From Proteles cristata cristata (taxonomy: Eukaryota; Chordata; Mammalia; Carnivora; Hyaenidae): DNA of 64,000 bases. A program made the position numbers and the translations under genes. The stretch is taken from NCBI GenBank assembly GCA_017311185.1, contig JAESUZ010003902.1:1426001-1490000 (forward strand), read 5' to 3'. Shown piece by piece: positions 1-10,029 of the stretch (within the stretch, counting starts at the first letter, position 1; each line of letters starts with the position of its first letter). Under the pieces are notes generated by a model. It had not been told where the DNA came from. It made no database searches and saw nothing but the letters and a program-made list of their open reading frames with translations.

Positions 1-690
1 AGGAAGTTCTCCTTTTTAGGGCCTTCGCCCCAAGGAGGATGTGCTCTGACCTGTGCACTCGCTGCTCACTCATGCTGGCCCTCTGCTCTCTGGGTGTGTT
101 GACTGTCTCTCTGGCCACTCTGTCCCCGAGAGCAGGTGCTTCCTGAAGGAGGACACCACGTGGGAGTCACTTCGTAGCCATGGAGGCTGGATACTACATG
201 AAGGAGATGGTGACAGTGAGCATGTGACAGCTGTCCAGGCCTGGTCACCCCCTCTTGCCCACAGCTTGGGACCGTGGGCGCTCTATAAAATCTGTATGTT
301 TCTGCCCCCTACCCCAGCTTTGAAGCTTCCAGCTGTCCTCCGATGTCCCTGGTGTCCATCCTACCAACCCTCATCTCTACTCTTTTCCTCTGGTCTCTAA
401 GACCCTCTGTTTGATAACTTGGTCACATGACTAGTATGTCTCATTGCCTCACTGCCACCTCCAAGAATCTGCCCTTTGGATTTCCCCCTTTGATTCGTGC
501 CTGGAAGCAGGCAGGCAACACTTTCTAAACCCTAACCCTCACCTCGCCTCACCGCTTAGTCATGGCCCCCAGCCCAGGCCCAAAGGCTAGGTATCCTGTC
601 TGACTGAGGCAGCGGAGAGTGTTATAATAACACAAGTTCTGATTCTGCAGAGGATTATAAGAGCCATCGTGGAAAAAAAATAAAATAAAA
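1..690. other. Unique intronic sequence, nothing recognised
   Basis: Mixed-composition sequence with no repeat family I can name and no credible coding frame. A short A-rich run (AAAATAAAATAAAATAAAG) at about 672-695 precedes the GAT-rich tract. Confidence 0.5.
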
Positions 691-699
691 TAAAGAGCA

Positions 700-1320
700 A
701 TCTTGAAGGAGGCGATTCTGATTCTGACATCGATTGTGAAGGCAATGATGAAGGTAACGGCAGTGAGAGTGTGATGGTGAAGACATATGTGTGGCCGTTG
801 ATGATCATGGCGGCGGCAGTCATGGTGATGACGGCGGTAGGAAGAATGGTGGTGACACAAGGGCTGATGGGAGAGGAGGTGACAAATTGATGCTGATGAC
901 CGCCACTGCGTCGATGATGCTGGTGTTGACGAGACCGGCGAAGACGAAGATGCTGACGCCAGGACGGGGACGGAGATGGGGAGAAGGGTGACGGAAGGGG
1001 TGGTGATGCTGGCAAGGCTGTGGGCGGAGGGAATAACGATTTTGATGGCGTTGATGAGATCGGTGCTGATGAGGATGTCAGCGTCATGACTGTGACGATG
1101 GCCGTAGGCATGACGGTGACAATGCTGGCACTGATGAGACTGGTGCTGACGAGACGTTGCTGTCTGGCAGGGATGGAGACGACAGCGGTGGTAGTGATGG
1201 TGGCACTGAGGATGCTAAGAATGGAGGTGACACCACCGTATCACTGACGGTGATGATGGTCATTGTGGTGCCGGTGCACTGCCATTTGCACTGGTGGCAG
1301 TGGTGGTGGTGGGAGGATGA
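700..1320. repeat. Degenerate GAT/GAC/GGT trinucleotide-derived tract
   Basis: About 620 bp built from diverged GATGGT, GATGAC, GGTGCTGAT and GACGGT units with a persistent 3-base rhythm, purine-rich on the plus strand. It is more CpG-containing (GACG, GGCG) than its flanks. The periodicity opens pseudo-reading frames on both strands rich in Asp/Gly/Met/Thr or His/Ser/Pro, which I do not regard as coding. Confidence 0.75.
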
Positions 1321-1600
1321 CGGCCACACTGGGTTCCATCCTGCCAGGGATGCAGTGATTACACCTCACAGCTGGGGGGCAGTGAGCATCATTGCTGCCC
1401 TTCACCCACTCCATCCCTTTGGCCTCTCTCCTCGTCCCTTTTTCCATCTTCTCCATGTTCCCCTCAGCTTCTGAGCACCTTCCAGCCTGGAAGAGCACCG
1501 CTGCCCCCAAGGGACCAGGGCAGGGGCTACAGAAGCCGTGGCGGCAGCTCTATCTCCAGATGTTTCCAGGGCAGCAGCCAACTCCTGTGCTAGCAGCCCT
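1320..1600. other. Unique intronic sequence, nothing recognised
   Basis: Pyrimidine-rich then mixed sequence without a recognised repeat. It separates the GAT tract from the AT-rich candidate element that follows. Confidence 0.4.
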
Positions 1601-1800
1601 GAGCACACGCTGCAGTAATTACATTATTTGTAGCTTCAATTTGGAATCCATTTTCTGGTCATTTTACAGTAACTCAATGGTTCACAGTCATAGCGGGAGT
1701 CAACAGCCCCCCTCACCCCCTTTCCATGGCAATTGTAGTTATAGCAAAAATTATCCCAATCAATTTGTGTCTTAAAAGGAATTGAGCAGCCCTGAGAATA
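1600..1800. promoter_or_regulatory. Candidate conserved noncoding element
   Basis: Abrupt switch to AT-rich unique sequence with TAATTACATTATTTG, CAATTTGGAATCCATTTT and ATCCCAATCAATTTGTG, i.e. several homeodomain-type TAAT/ATTA and CCAAT-like cores, flanked by GC-rich DNA. It resembles no repeat I know. The enhancer role is inference; conservation was not tested. Confidence 0.4.
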
Positions 1801-2090
1801 AGTGACAGCAGAGGAGCCTGGGGAGCGCTGGGTCGATTCCAGGCCCGCTCCGGTCAGGCTTGGGAGAAAACACAGGCACTCTCTGGGCTGCTGGCTCGGG
1901 CACCATTTGGCAGTCACTCATCTTTTAATTCTCCACAAAACATTTAAAAATAAAGACAATACGTGAAAGTCCCTCTTAATGGGGAAAAGGCCTCTTGGGC
2001 CTCATGTGGAGGGAAGGACTAATTCAAACAGAGCTGGCGGCACGTGATGCCAGCCTCCACGCCCCTGCACCCGCTCACCCCACGGGGCCC
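1800..2090. other. Unique intronic sequence, nothing recognised
   Basis: Mixed unique sequence between two candidate elements; no repeat or gene signal seen. Confidence 0.4.
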
Positions 2091-2245
2091 AAGGTGGCTG
2101 GAATGGCAGAATTTGTCCTTATCAATGGGTTGATCAAAATGAAGGCCAAGGCCATCCCCCAGAAGAGTCTTAATGATGCTCCCAAGGAATACATTTTCGA
2201 AAACCAAAGATCAAAAGAAAAAAATAAAGATCACTGGAATGAGGG
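2090..2245. promoter_or_regulatory. Candidate noncoding element with TCF/LEF-like sites
   Basis: Unique segment with GGTTGATCAAAATGAAG and AAGATCAAAAGAAA, both resembling TCF/LEF cores (WWCAAAG-like), and a short open plus-strand frame. The frame has no splice-site support or recognisable protein, so a regulatory explanation is slightly preferred. Weak call. Confidence 0.25.
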
Positions 2246-2392
2246 GCTCCCCAAGGGATGAGGTGTGCCTAAAGGGGGCACGGTCCAAGGGCAGAGACAC
2301 CCCCAGGGTCAGACAGTGGTGGGTTCGACCGTCTTAGGTGTATTATCAGAGGGATGTCAAGGGGAAGTGATGGCAGAGAGGATCCTCTTCAA

Positions 2393-2795
2393 AAATATTT
2401 TTATTGAGATATGACACAAAAAAGCCAAGTGTAGACTACAAGCACAGACTCTTAGGAAATTTTACGTATAACTCTGCCATAACTACTTACTGGATCAAAA
2501 TGTAAAACATTCCCAACACCTAAGGTTATCTCTTCCTCTTACAAGACACCCATTCACACTCCTCCCTCCCCCAGAGGTGACCTCTGTCCATTCACTCAAC
2601 ATTATGTCTGCAGGGCTCATCCGTGATGTTTCATGAAGGAAGAAATGGTTTGATGTTTGTTTTTGTTTTTTTTACTGCTAATTCAAATTCTATTGTATGA
2701 CTATCTTCCAATCTGTCCGTTCTCCCATCAATGGACCTTTACTTCCCACGTGGTGCTCTTACCACAAAGTGGCCAGGAATGCTTCCAAACAGCTC
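2393..2795 (-). mobile_element. Ancient L1M 3' fragment, antisense
   Basis: Begins TTTTTATTGAGATATGACA, the reverse complement of an ancient L1 3' UTR. It runs into ATTCACTCAACATTATGTCT and GGCTCATCCGTGATGTT, the antisense of the end of ORF2. Heavily diverged and 5'-truncated. Confidence 0.7.
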
Positions 2796-2844
2796 CCCAA
2801 GAAGCTCCACCAGTTTTCACTCCCTCCAATGCTGCATAGAAAAA

Positions 2845-3840
2845 ATAAACCTCAACCCCTACCTCGCACCATACACGGAAAATGATGTAAGATGGACCAC
2901 GGAGCCAACTATGAAAGACAAAACAACAGAGTTTCTAGAACATAGAAGAAAATCTTCATAACTTTAGGATAGACAAATACAGAACACAAAGACATTAACT
3001 GTAAAGAAAATATGGATAAATCAGACGTCTTCAAATTAAGAACTTTGTTCCTCAAAAGACAGTGGAAAGGTAAGCTCATTTGCAGCAGATCTATGCAATG
3101 CGGAAGTCCCACAAAGGACTCCTACCCACCACATATAAAAGACTCCTACAAGTCAATAAGAAAATGACAAGCAACCCCATTTAAAAAGTGGTTGAAAGGC
3201 TCAAAAACGACTCCAGGGAAGAGAAACTTCAAATGCCCCTTTAGCATATGCAAAGGTGCTCACCATCTCTGGTCTCCAGGGAAATACAAAGTATGGCCAT
3301 GATGAGATATCCAGCACATAAACGGCCAGAAACAAAACTGACTTCACCCGTAGTGTTTGTGATGACGTGGATGGATTGCCACTGCCATCTGATGCCCAAG
3401 GGGGTGGGGAGTGTCACTTGGAAAGCTGCCTGGCTGAACACATGACATCCTGGGCCCTCATACTTCTAACTCCTGGGTGTCTGCCCACCAATGTGCACCT
3501 TTCTGTGCCCAAAGAAATCTACTGGAATGTTCCTAGCAGCAGTACTCCAGGGACCCCAAATAGAAGTGACTTGAACGTCTAACAATAAATTCGAGTTTTT
3601 GAAAATTGTGGCATATTTGTATAATGGAACGCTATACAACAATGAAGAAGAGACCACACTGTTATATTCAAGAACCCAGATGAATCTCACAGGTATGTTG
3701 TACAGACTGTTAGGAAGCACACACTGGTATTCTATTTATGTAGAGTTCAAAAACAGGCTAAGCAGTCTATCACAGCAATGGTTCTTTAGTACAGCAGCGA
3801 AAAGGCAAAAAGGTGTGTCATTTAGCAGAGGATACGGACA
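2845..3840 (+). mobile_element. Ancient L1M fragment, sense, ORF2 C-terminal part
   Basis: Sense-strand relics of L1 ORF2: AATAAACCTCAACCCCTACC, TTCTAGAACATAGAAGAAAA, CTTCAAATTAAGAACTTTGT, and later the TGGAACGCTATACAACAATG region. Many stops and frameshifts. It lies head-to-head with the antisense L1 fragment to its left, so at least two insertions or an inversion are involved. Confidence 0.75.
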
Positions 3841-3852
3841 ATAATCACATAG

Positions 3853-3895
<43 letters not shown>
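3853..3895. repeat. (CA)n microsatellite
   Basis: About 21 uninterrupted CA units following the L1 fragment. Confidence 0.95.
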
Positions 3896-3896
<1 letters not shown>

Positions 3897-3904
3897 CCAT
3901 GGAT

Positions 3905-4250
3905 CAGGGTGGTGAAAGAAAGTCCAGAGCTTTATGAGGTGAAGACTTGACCTTGTCTGAGGACTTGGGGAAGGCTCCCCTGAGGACCTAGACAAATGGC
4001 AGGGCAGAGGTGGGACAGGGAAAAGGCATTATGAGCAAAAAGAACAGCATGTGCAAAAGCCCTGAGGTGGGAGGAAGCATGGCACATAGAGGACAGCAGG
4101 TAGGGCTGGAGCTCAGAAGCTGAGGGAGCAAATGGCACAAGTGTGGCTGGGAAGTCACATTTGGGCTAGCCTGGACAGGACCCTTGGGCTCTGATGATTT
4201 GGGGGAAGAAAAGCAGAACACACCATTCAGGGTTTCAAGCAAACAAAGCA
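3905..4250 (-). mobile_element. L2 fragment, antisense
   Basis: Contains AACAGCATGTGCAAAAGCCC followed by TGAGGTGGGAGGAAGCATGG, the reverse complement of the L2 3' region. Ends near CAGGGTTTCAAGCAAACAAA. Confidence 0.65.
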
Positions 4251-5080
4251 TGCGGTGGAGGATGGGGTGTGTGTATGTGGCTTTGGTCCTTTGGATCAGT
4301 CTGACTGGACTTCCAGAGCTGGGTGGTTCTGTCTCGGGTCTCGTCACCCACCACTCGGCAGTTCCACATAGTATGGGACTCCAAGTTCCTGCTGGAGGAA
4401 GTGCCTCAGAAGGTTCCAGAGTTCTGCCCTGGGCTCAGTGCTGGCTGGGGAAGGTCCCTATGCTGACTCACAAGTGTGCTACTAAAGAGTTGTCATCTTA
4501 TTTTAGGGATTTTTAGAAAAAAATGAACAGAATACCCAGCCTAGCCCTTTGGGGTCACTGTGCCCACGTGAAACTCTGTTCTGATTCCAGGCGTTTGTTC
4601 TACGTCCTCACCTTTTCACCGAGCAGTTTTGGTTGAGTTCAGTCACTTTCTAGCTGGATGAGGCCAGGCAGAGGATGCCAGCAGGAGCTCTCAGTAGGAA
4701 GGTGGATCTCTGACTGCACAGTATTGGCCACAGGGCATGCGGAGAGAGAGCTGGGAGGGCTCGGGTGGGTGGGGGGAGGGGCTACGAGCACAGGGAGAAG
4801 GGTGATGGGCAGAGAACCACTCTTCGAGACTAACAGCATGGGGTTCTTGTAGTCTGTCTGCAAGTTGGCTCCGAGACTCAAGGCAGTGGTGTCAAAAATG
4901 TCAGGGATATCGTGCTCAATGTGCCCTTCAGCTCACAAGGCACAGAGGAGCAGGGAGGCGGGACGGGGCCGGCAGCGGAGAAAGTGCTTGTAGGTGTGAG
5001 GCCCCTTAACCTGGTGACTCAGTGGGCAGAGGGGAAGACAGCCAATGTAACATGAGCAAAGTCCAAAATGGGACTTCATA
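4250..5080. other. Unique intronic sequence, nothing recognised
   Basis: No named repeat and no credible exon. Contains a short G-rich run near 4765-4785 (GGGTGGGTGGGGGGAGGGG). Confidence 0.4.
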
Positions 5081-5084
5081 CGTG

Positions 5085-5222
5085 CCAGACGCTGTTCTAG
5101 GCACTTCACAGAAGTGTGTCCGTTTTGTAGACGAGAAAAGTGAGGCACAGAGTATTTTGTTCCAGGTCACAGCTAGTATCAGAATGGACAAGGTGCAAGG
5201 CTAGGCGCTCTGGCTCCAAGCT
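5085..5222 (-). mobile_element. MIR, antisense
   Basis: Reads CAGACGCTGTTCTAGGCACT, then GTAGACGAGAAAAGTGAGGC and AGGTCACAGCTAGTATCAGA, the reverse complement of a MIR core and tRNA-related part. Confidence 0.75.
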
Positions 5223-5439
5223 CGTGCTACACTGTCTTTCTATGCTAAGATGCCTACCAACAGTAGGGCTTTGGAAAACAGAAGCAGCATCAGGAAGCAC
5301 CTTGGCAGGTGCTCTTGGGAGCCCAGGAGACCATGATTAGCTACTGGGAACCCTTGAGGAAGACCAAGAGGATCTTCCCAAGATACACAAATGACGCTGT
5401 CCCTAAGCTTAGCTGACAGGGGTCCTGAGCAATGATGCT

Positions 5440-5700
5440 CAGACTTCCATGCCCCATTCTCACATCGTTCATTGACTGATTCCCTCAATAATGATTTCAC
5501 TGAGCACTGACTATACACCAGTCTTTTAGGTGCTAGGGCTACATCAGCTAACAAGAGACAGCCTTCCTCTCAGTAGTGTTGGAGAGAAGGGAAATGACAA
5601 CAAGCACACACCACTATTTAGCTATGAATTGTGATAATGGCCTTGAAGAATAAAAGAAAGGGGCTATGATGACCTTGTCTTTCTGGGGAATGATATTCTT
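5440..5700 (-). mobile_element. L2 3' end, antisense
   Basis: CACTGAGCACTGACTATACA, then GGTGCTAGGGCTACATCAGC and AACAAGAGACAGCCTTCCTC, match the reverse complement of the L2 3' end. Confidence 0.65.
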
Positions 5701-6327
5701 TAGGCCTGAAATTTTATAAATGGAGTTCCTTGGGAATCTAGGGATATACGGAAGCTATTTCTAGAGTTATTTGAGCCTCTTAAGTTAGTTTCAGTTAAAT
5801 ATGTGTGTGTGAGTAGGTGAGTATAAACTATATTTTAAAAATAGTAACAAAAGAGCATTTGTGTATACTCAAATGTGCTATATGGTACAGTGGAAACTGT
5901 TAGCTCATTCAGGTATTGACAAATTTCCTTGTTTGTTTTTGTCCCTGACAATCTTAGGATAAAGTTCTCCAATCTTTTCTGTGCAGTTATGTGAGTTTAT
6001 TGTGAGTTGTGTCACGAATAAGAGGGATGCAACCCAACATTTGTTTTATTTCTTAAAACTCAGGTGTGGGGAAAACTGTTCGACTGGACTTACTAAGACT
6101 TATTTTTATGACTTATACTTTTCTTGTTATTGTGCAGCTAAAACTAAACATGGAAACGTACTGAATGTCTAACTTGAAGTGTTACCCATAACCTCTGGAG
6201 TCAAATCATTCAGGAAGTCTCTTTATGCCAAGTAAATGTTGCATGTTTGAACTTGTACCTTATCTGTTTTATATGTATTTTAACTATTGATATTCTGGGT
6301 GGTATTTCCATCAAAAAAAAAAAAATG
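5700..6327 (+). other. AT-rich segment ending in an A13 run
   Basis: About 630 bp, clearly more AT-rich than flanking DNA, ending in A13 at 6315-6327 with GC-rich sequence directly after. No L1 ORF2 signature and no SINE body. The shape resembles a retrocopied 3' UTR with a poly(A) tail, but no AATAAA sits in the usual position and no target-site duplication was found. Unassigned. Confidence 0.3.
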
Positions 6328-6660
6328 AAAATGCCGGCTTCGGTTCAAAGATGTTGGGGATCTGACCTGACCTGCTCATTGCTACCTCTCCAGTCCCATC
6401 TCAAACCCACACCCCTCATCCTCCACCTGCTCCCGTAGCCCCTCACTCCCTCACGGCACCTTCCAGTGGCCTTGAAATTCCTGCTGGACAACCTGGGGGA
6501 TGACACAGCCAAAGGTGGACTGGGAATGAGGCAGGTCCCCAACCCAGACAGAATAGGCTCTAAGTTTCAAGCCCACCAAGAGCTCAGGCCCATTTTCAGG
6601 ACCCTGGACAGCAAACGTGCTCCTCTCTCTACTCCTGGAAGAAACCAAGAACAGTCAAGG
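6328..6660. other. Unique intron 2 sequence next to exon 2
   Basis: GC-richer unique sequence between the A13 run and the splice donor. No repeat recognised; C-rich runs such as CACCTGCTCCCGTAGCCCC near 6423. Confidence 0.4.
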
Positions 6661-6672
6661 CTGCATACTCAC
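6661..6672 (-). promoter_or_regulatory. GRIK3: Splice donor of GRIK3 intron 2
   Basis: The minus strand reads AAG-G followed by GTGAGTATGCAG, a near-consensus 5' splice site (GTGAGT). The phase 1 exit leaves a G to start the next codon, consistent with an Ala codon opening exon 3 in this gene family. Exon 3 itself is not within positions 1-6660. Confidence 0.9.
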
Positions 6673-6849
6673 CCTTTTTGGTGGCCTCGAAGCTGTCATG
6701 AAAGTGAATCCTCTGGATATCATAGGTCAAGGTTGTGTTGGGCAGCAGAGTCCTGTTCCTGTTGATGATGTTGGCAGAAAATCGAAAGGCATGCTCCTCA
6801 GCATTCATGACCTGGGCATTGGGGCCATCTGCATACTCAAAGATTCCTC
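6673..6849 (-). CDS. GRIK3: GRIK3 exon 2 (kainate receptor GluK3, amino-terminal domain)
   Basis: An internal coding exon of an ionotropic glutamate receptor of the kainate class, a glutamate-gated cation channel subunit of the neuronal plasma membrane. Reading the minus strand, an acceptor ending TTGCAG abuts GAGGAATC, and the exon ends AAAAAGG before the donor GTGAGT. The exon is 177 bp: 2 bases completing a Gly codon, 58 whole codons, and 1 base of the next codon, so both junctions are phase 1. The peptide starts [18 protein letters not shown], continues with a segment holding the NRT and NTT glycosylation sequons, and ends HDSFEATKK. From memory of the family, GRIK1 and GRIK2 carry shorter, different residues between the GGIFE motif and the AEE/VEE motif, and the longer version is that of GRIK3. 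This is the first part of the extracellular LIVBP-like domain used in subunit assembly. There are no stops or frameshifts. The exon lacks a start codon, so ATG-based ORF calling misses it. Confidence 0.95.
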
Positions 6850-6890
6850 CTGCAAGAGATGGGTAAAATCATGTGTGCTGGGGAAGGAGG
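6850..6890 (-). promoter_or_regulatory. GRIK3: Splice acceptor of GRIK3 intron 1
   Basis: On the minus strand the intron ends CCATCTCTTGCAG directly before GAGGAATC of exon 2. The pyrimidine content over the last 15 bases is good but not extreme, and TTTTAC about 20 bases upstream could hold the branch point. The AG is the only one in the last 15 intron bases and it keeps the reading frame open with a phase 1 entry. Confidence 0.9.
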
Positions 6891-8662
6891 GACATGCTAA
6901 CAAAGATGCTGGCTCAGAAGGTTTTATGGACAAGATTTTTCCCTAAAAAATTGCTCAACAATATCCTAGATAATTCCTATACATAGAAATTGTGCTACAG
7001 CATACAAAATATGAGGATCCTCCTAGTTCAATCAGCCAGGAACAGAGACTGACAACAGAGAGTGCCAAACAGAGCCAAATAAAATGACCAACTTAGTAAT
7101 ATTGCTATGAAAATTTTCAATAGAGTGCTGGCAAGTAGAATCTATTAGAATATGACAAGGATAACATGATCAGGTAGAGTTATATTCAATATAAAGAAAG
7201 AGTGGTTCAACATAAAGCAATCTATGAATATCATTCCATTACATCAATAGTTCAAAGGGAAAAAAATAACACACGATCAACTCACAAGATGCAGGAAAGC
7301 ATTTGATAAAATCCAATATATACTGCTGTTAAGAATGCTTAATAAACTAGCGCCAGAAAAGTCGCTGCCTTGAAACATCTTTAGCTCAAATCTGCCTTCA
7401 ATATCACACTAATGGTAAACACTGGAGACATTCTCATTAAAGAAATAAAGAAGGGGTAAAGATTCACGCCACATCATTAGCCAACAAAATAAGAAAGAAA
7501 AAGAATTTAGAGGCACACCTCTTGAAAAGAAAAATTCTTGCCAATGATTTAAATGACTTCCTACAAACCCTTAATCCCCAAAGACAAAAACTAGTTAAGA
7601 ACTAGCAGGAGAGTCGAGTTAGGTGATCAGTTAGCATAAATTAATACCGTTTCTTTATATCAGCATCAACCAGTAAGAAAACCTAATGGCAAAAGATCTC
7701 CTTTATAACATCAACAAAAATATCAAATAACTAATAATAAAGCAAATAAGAAGCATGCAATTTCAGTACTAAAAATGACAACAACACTACAGTATGAATA
7801 TGTAATAGCAAGTTTAAATGACAAAGCATGTCCCGCTTCAGGATAGTTGGGCCCAAGAATAGAGGTGTCAGTTTATTCCAAATTAATGTTTCCGTTAACT
7901 TAATGCAATTCCTATCAGAATCACAGGAGGGTTTTTCTTTTATTTGACAAGATGACTCTCAAATGCATCTGGAAGACTAACCAGGAGATAACAGCCTGAA
8001 GAGATGAGAGATGATCTGCACTGCCAGATTTAAAACAGATCATAAAAGCCAAAATAATTAAAAACATGTCCCAGTGGCATGTGAAAATACAGACAGATCA
8101 ACAGAATGAGATAAAAAGCCCCCAGAAAGAGATGTGAGTAGAGATAAGTATTTAAGACATGACAAAGGTGGCCATTTCCAATCAGTGGGTAAAATATAAA
8201 TTATTCATTAATTGTGCTGAGACAATTATTCAATTATTTGGGAGAAATTTAAGTTAGATTCCAATCTTAAGCCATATATCAAAATAAGTTCCAAGTGGAT
8301 TAAAGATTAAATAGCATGAAAGTAAGGGAAGGAAAGAGGAAAGAAGACAGTATAAAAGTACCAAAAAAGAAAATATAGGTGAATGTTATACAATATTGAG
8401 GTGGAGGGGGCCTTTTCAGGCATTACAATAATGTCAGAAACCATAGAAGAAACATGCATAACTCCACAGAAATAATATATATCAAGCAATAATCTATCAA
8501 AACTACCATACATCAAACTTGGGAAAATATTTGTAACTTATTTGTCCATATAAAAGTTGATGATCTTATTCTATAAAATAAACAGTTACTGAAAAAAAAA
8601 CCCAAATACTTCAATAGAGAAATATGCAAAGGATATTTCCCTAAAGAAAAAAAAGTAATACA

Positions 8663-8878
8663 GGGGAGCCTGGGTGGCTCCGTTGGTTGAGCATCTGACT
8701 TCAGGTGAGGTCATGATCTCGCAGTCTATGAGTCTGACCCCTGCACTGGGCTCTGTGCTGAAAGCTCAGAGCCTGGAGTCTGCTTCAGATTCTGTGTCTC
8801 CCTCTCTCTCTCTCTCTGCCCCTCCCCAACTCATGCTTTGTTTCTCTCCCTCTCTTAAAAACAAACATTTAAAAAAAA
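8663..8878 (+). mobile_element. Feline CAN-SINE
   Basis: Head GGGGAGCCTGGGTGGCTC, box-B-like part, GCTCAGAGCCTGGAGTCTGC, CT run and A-rich tail. Inserted in the ancient L1; the duplication is weak (AATAC / AATACT). Confidence 0.9.
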
Positions 8879-9038
8879 TTTAAATACTACAAAGAGCTGT
8901 TAACGTATTTGAAAAATGTGTATCCTTCCTAAAAATCAAATAAACTCCATTTCAACCATCAATGAGATACCATGTTTAGCCTATCCCATGGGCAAACATA
9001 AAACAAATTATAACACCCAGCTTTGCTGAGCATGTTTA

Positions 9039-9261
9039 TTATTTTTTTATAGTTTACTTTTGAGACCGAGAGAGAAAGAGCACAGTGGGGGGGGGGGGGA
9101 GGAGGAGAAGGAGGAGAGAGAGAGAGAGAGAGAGAGAATCTGAAACAGGCAGGCTCTCAGCTGTCAGCAAAGAGCTGATGCAGGGCTTGAACCCACAAAC
9201 TGTGAGATCATGACCTGAGCTGAAGTCCGACACTTAACTGACTGAGCCATCCAGGCGCCCC
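9039..9261 (-). mobile_element. Feline CAN-SINE, antisense
   Basis: Full element in reverse, ending CCATCCAGGCGCCCC. Target-site duplication TTGCTGAGCATGTTTA at 9023-9038 and TTGCTGAGTGTGTTTA at 9262-9277. Its CT region carries a G13 run (about 9087-9099) and a GA array on the plus strand. Confidence 0.95.
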
Positions 9262-9294
9262 TTGCTGAGTGTGTTTAGAAACAGACACCTGCTT

Positions 9295-9498
9295 GGGGCG
9301 CCTGGGTGGCTCAGTCAGTTAAGCATCCAACTTTGGCTCAGGGCATGATCTCACGGTTCGTGGGTTCGAGCCCCACATCGGGCTCTGTGCTGACAGCTAG
9401 CTCAGAGCCTGGAGCCTGTTTCGGATTCTGTGTCTCCCTCTCTCTCTCTGACTCTCCCCTGCTCACACTGTCTGTCTCTGTCTCTCTCAGAAATAAAT
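9295..9498 (+). mobile_element. Feline CAN-SINE
   Basis: Head GGGGCGCCTGGGTGGCTCAG to AAATAAAT. Duplication AGAAACAGACACCTGCTT at 9277-9294 and AGAAACAGACACCAGCTT at 9499-9516 (one mismatch). Only 33 bp from the antisense SINE on its left, forming an inverted pair. Confidence 0.95.
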
Positions 9499-10029
9499 AG
9501 AAACAGACACCAGCTTAACTCTTGGTGGAAGTGAAAACTGGTACACCTCGTTTCCCAGTGGCTACCAGAAAATACCAAAAGCCTTAAAAAATGCTCAGGT
9601 CTTTGACTCAATACTTTCCTTTGACTCCGTTTCTTCGGTTTCTAGGAATTGACTTCGACAACAGGGGACACACCACTGGGGATCGGGAGGGGCATCCATA
9701 GATGTCCAACACAGAGACAGAGTCAATAAGCCCCAATAAGCTTTATCTTTCCATGTCAGAGCAAAAATTTAATGATTTGGGAACTACCTACGGCATACTT
9801 TTAAGTGAAAAGCAAAGGTTATAAAGTCCAAGATGCAATGTGATTCTATGTCAGAAGAGGAAGAATAGAAGGAAGATGAGGGGGAATTTCTACCATAGAC
9901 AGAATAACTGGAGACATTTCAAAACAGTGCAGGTGAGCAGTCCCACGAGGTAGATTTTTTTGTGTTGTTCTTTGTGCTTTTCTTTATTTTCCAAATGAAG
10001 TTTTTATGTTTTCTTTCTTTGTTCCTTTA

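Larger units (their letters stand above)
1..6672 (-). other. GRIK3: 5' part of GRIK3 intron 2
   Basis: Everything left of the exon is transcribed as the start of intron 2 if the gene call is right. It holds repeats and a few unique AT-rich segments, listed separately. I searched the minus-strand translations for the continuation of the amino-terminal domain (the ACDQLALG-type start of exon 3) and did not see it. Confidence 0.85.
7100..9960 (+). mobile_element. Ancient L1M, sense, interrupted by three SINEs
   Basis: Sense relics of L1 ORF2: ATGCAGGAAAGCATTTGATA near 7290, AATCTGCCTTCAATATCACA near 7390, and ATCAATGAGATACCATGTTT near 8959. A 3' UTR-like AT-rich end lies before 9960. Feline SINEs at 8663, 9039 and 9295 are inserted within it and the L1 resumes after each. 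Many disruptions; no intact frame. Confidence 0.75.

Noticed and set aside
587..1329. Open frames rich in Met/Asp/Gly/Thr or His/Ser/Pro
   Set aside because: Explained by the 3-base rhythm of the degenerate GAT/GAC tract on both strands.
1995..2261. 88-codon plus-strand frame with gene-like composition
   Set aside because: No splice boundaries or recognisable protein; kept only as a weak regulatory candidate.
1..6660. Search for GRIK3 exon 3
   Set aside because: No minus-strand segment resembles the next part of the receptor domain; exon 3 must lie left of the window.
9295..9370. tRNA-like sequence (TGGCTCAGTCAGTTAAG, GGTTCGAGCCC)
   Set aside because: This and every similar hit is the tRNA-derived head of a SINE, with SINE body and tail following; no true tRNA gene found.
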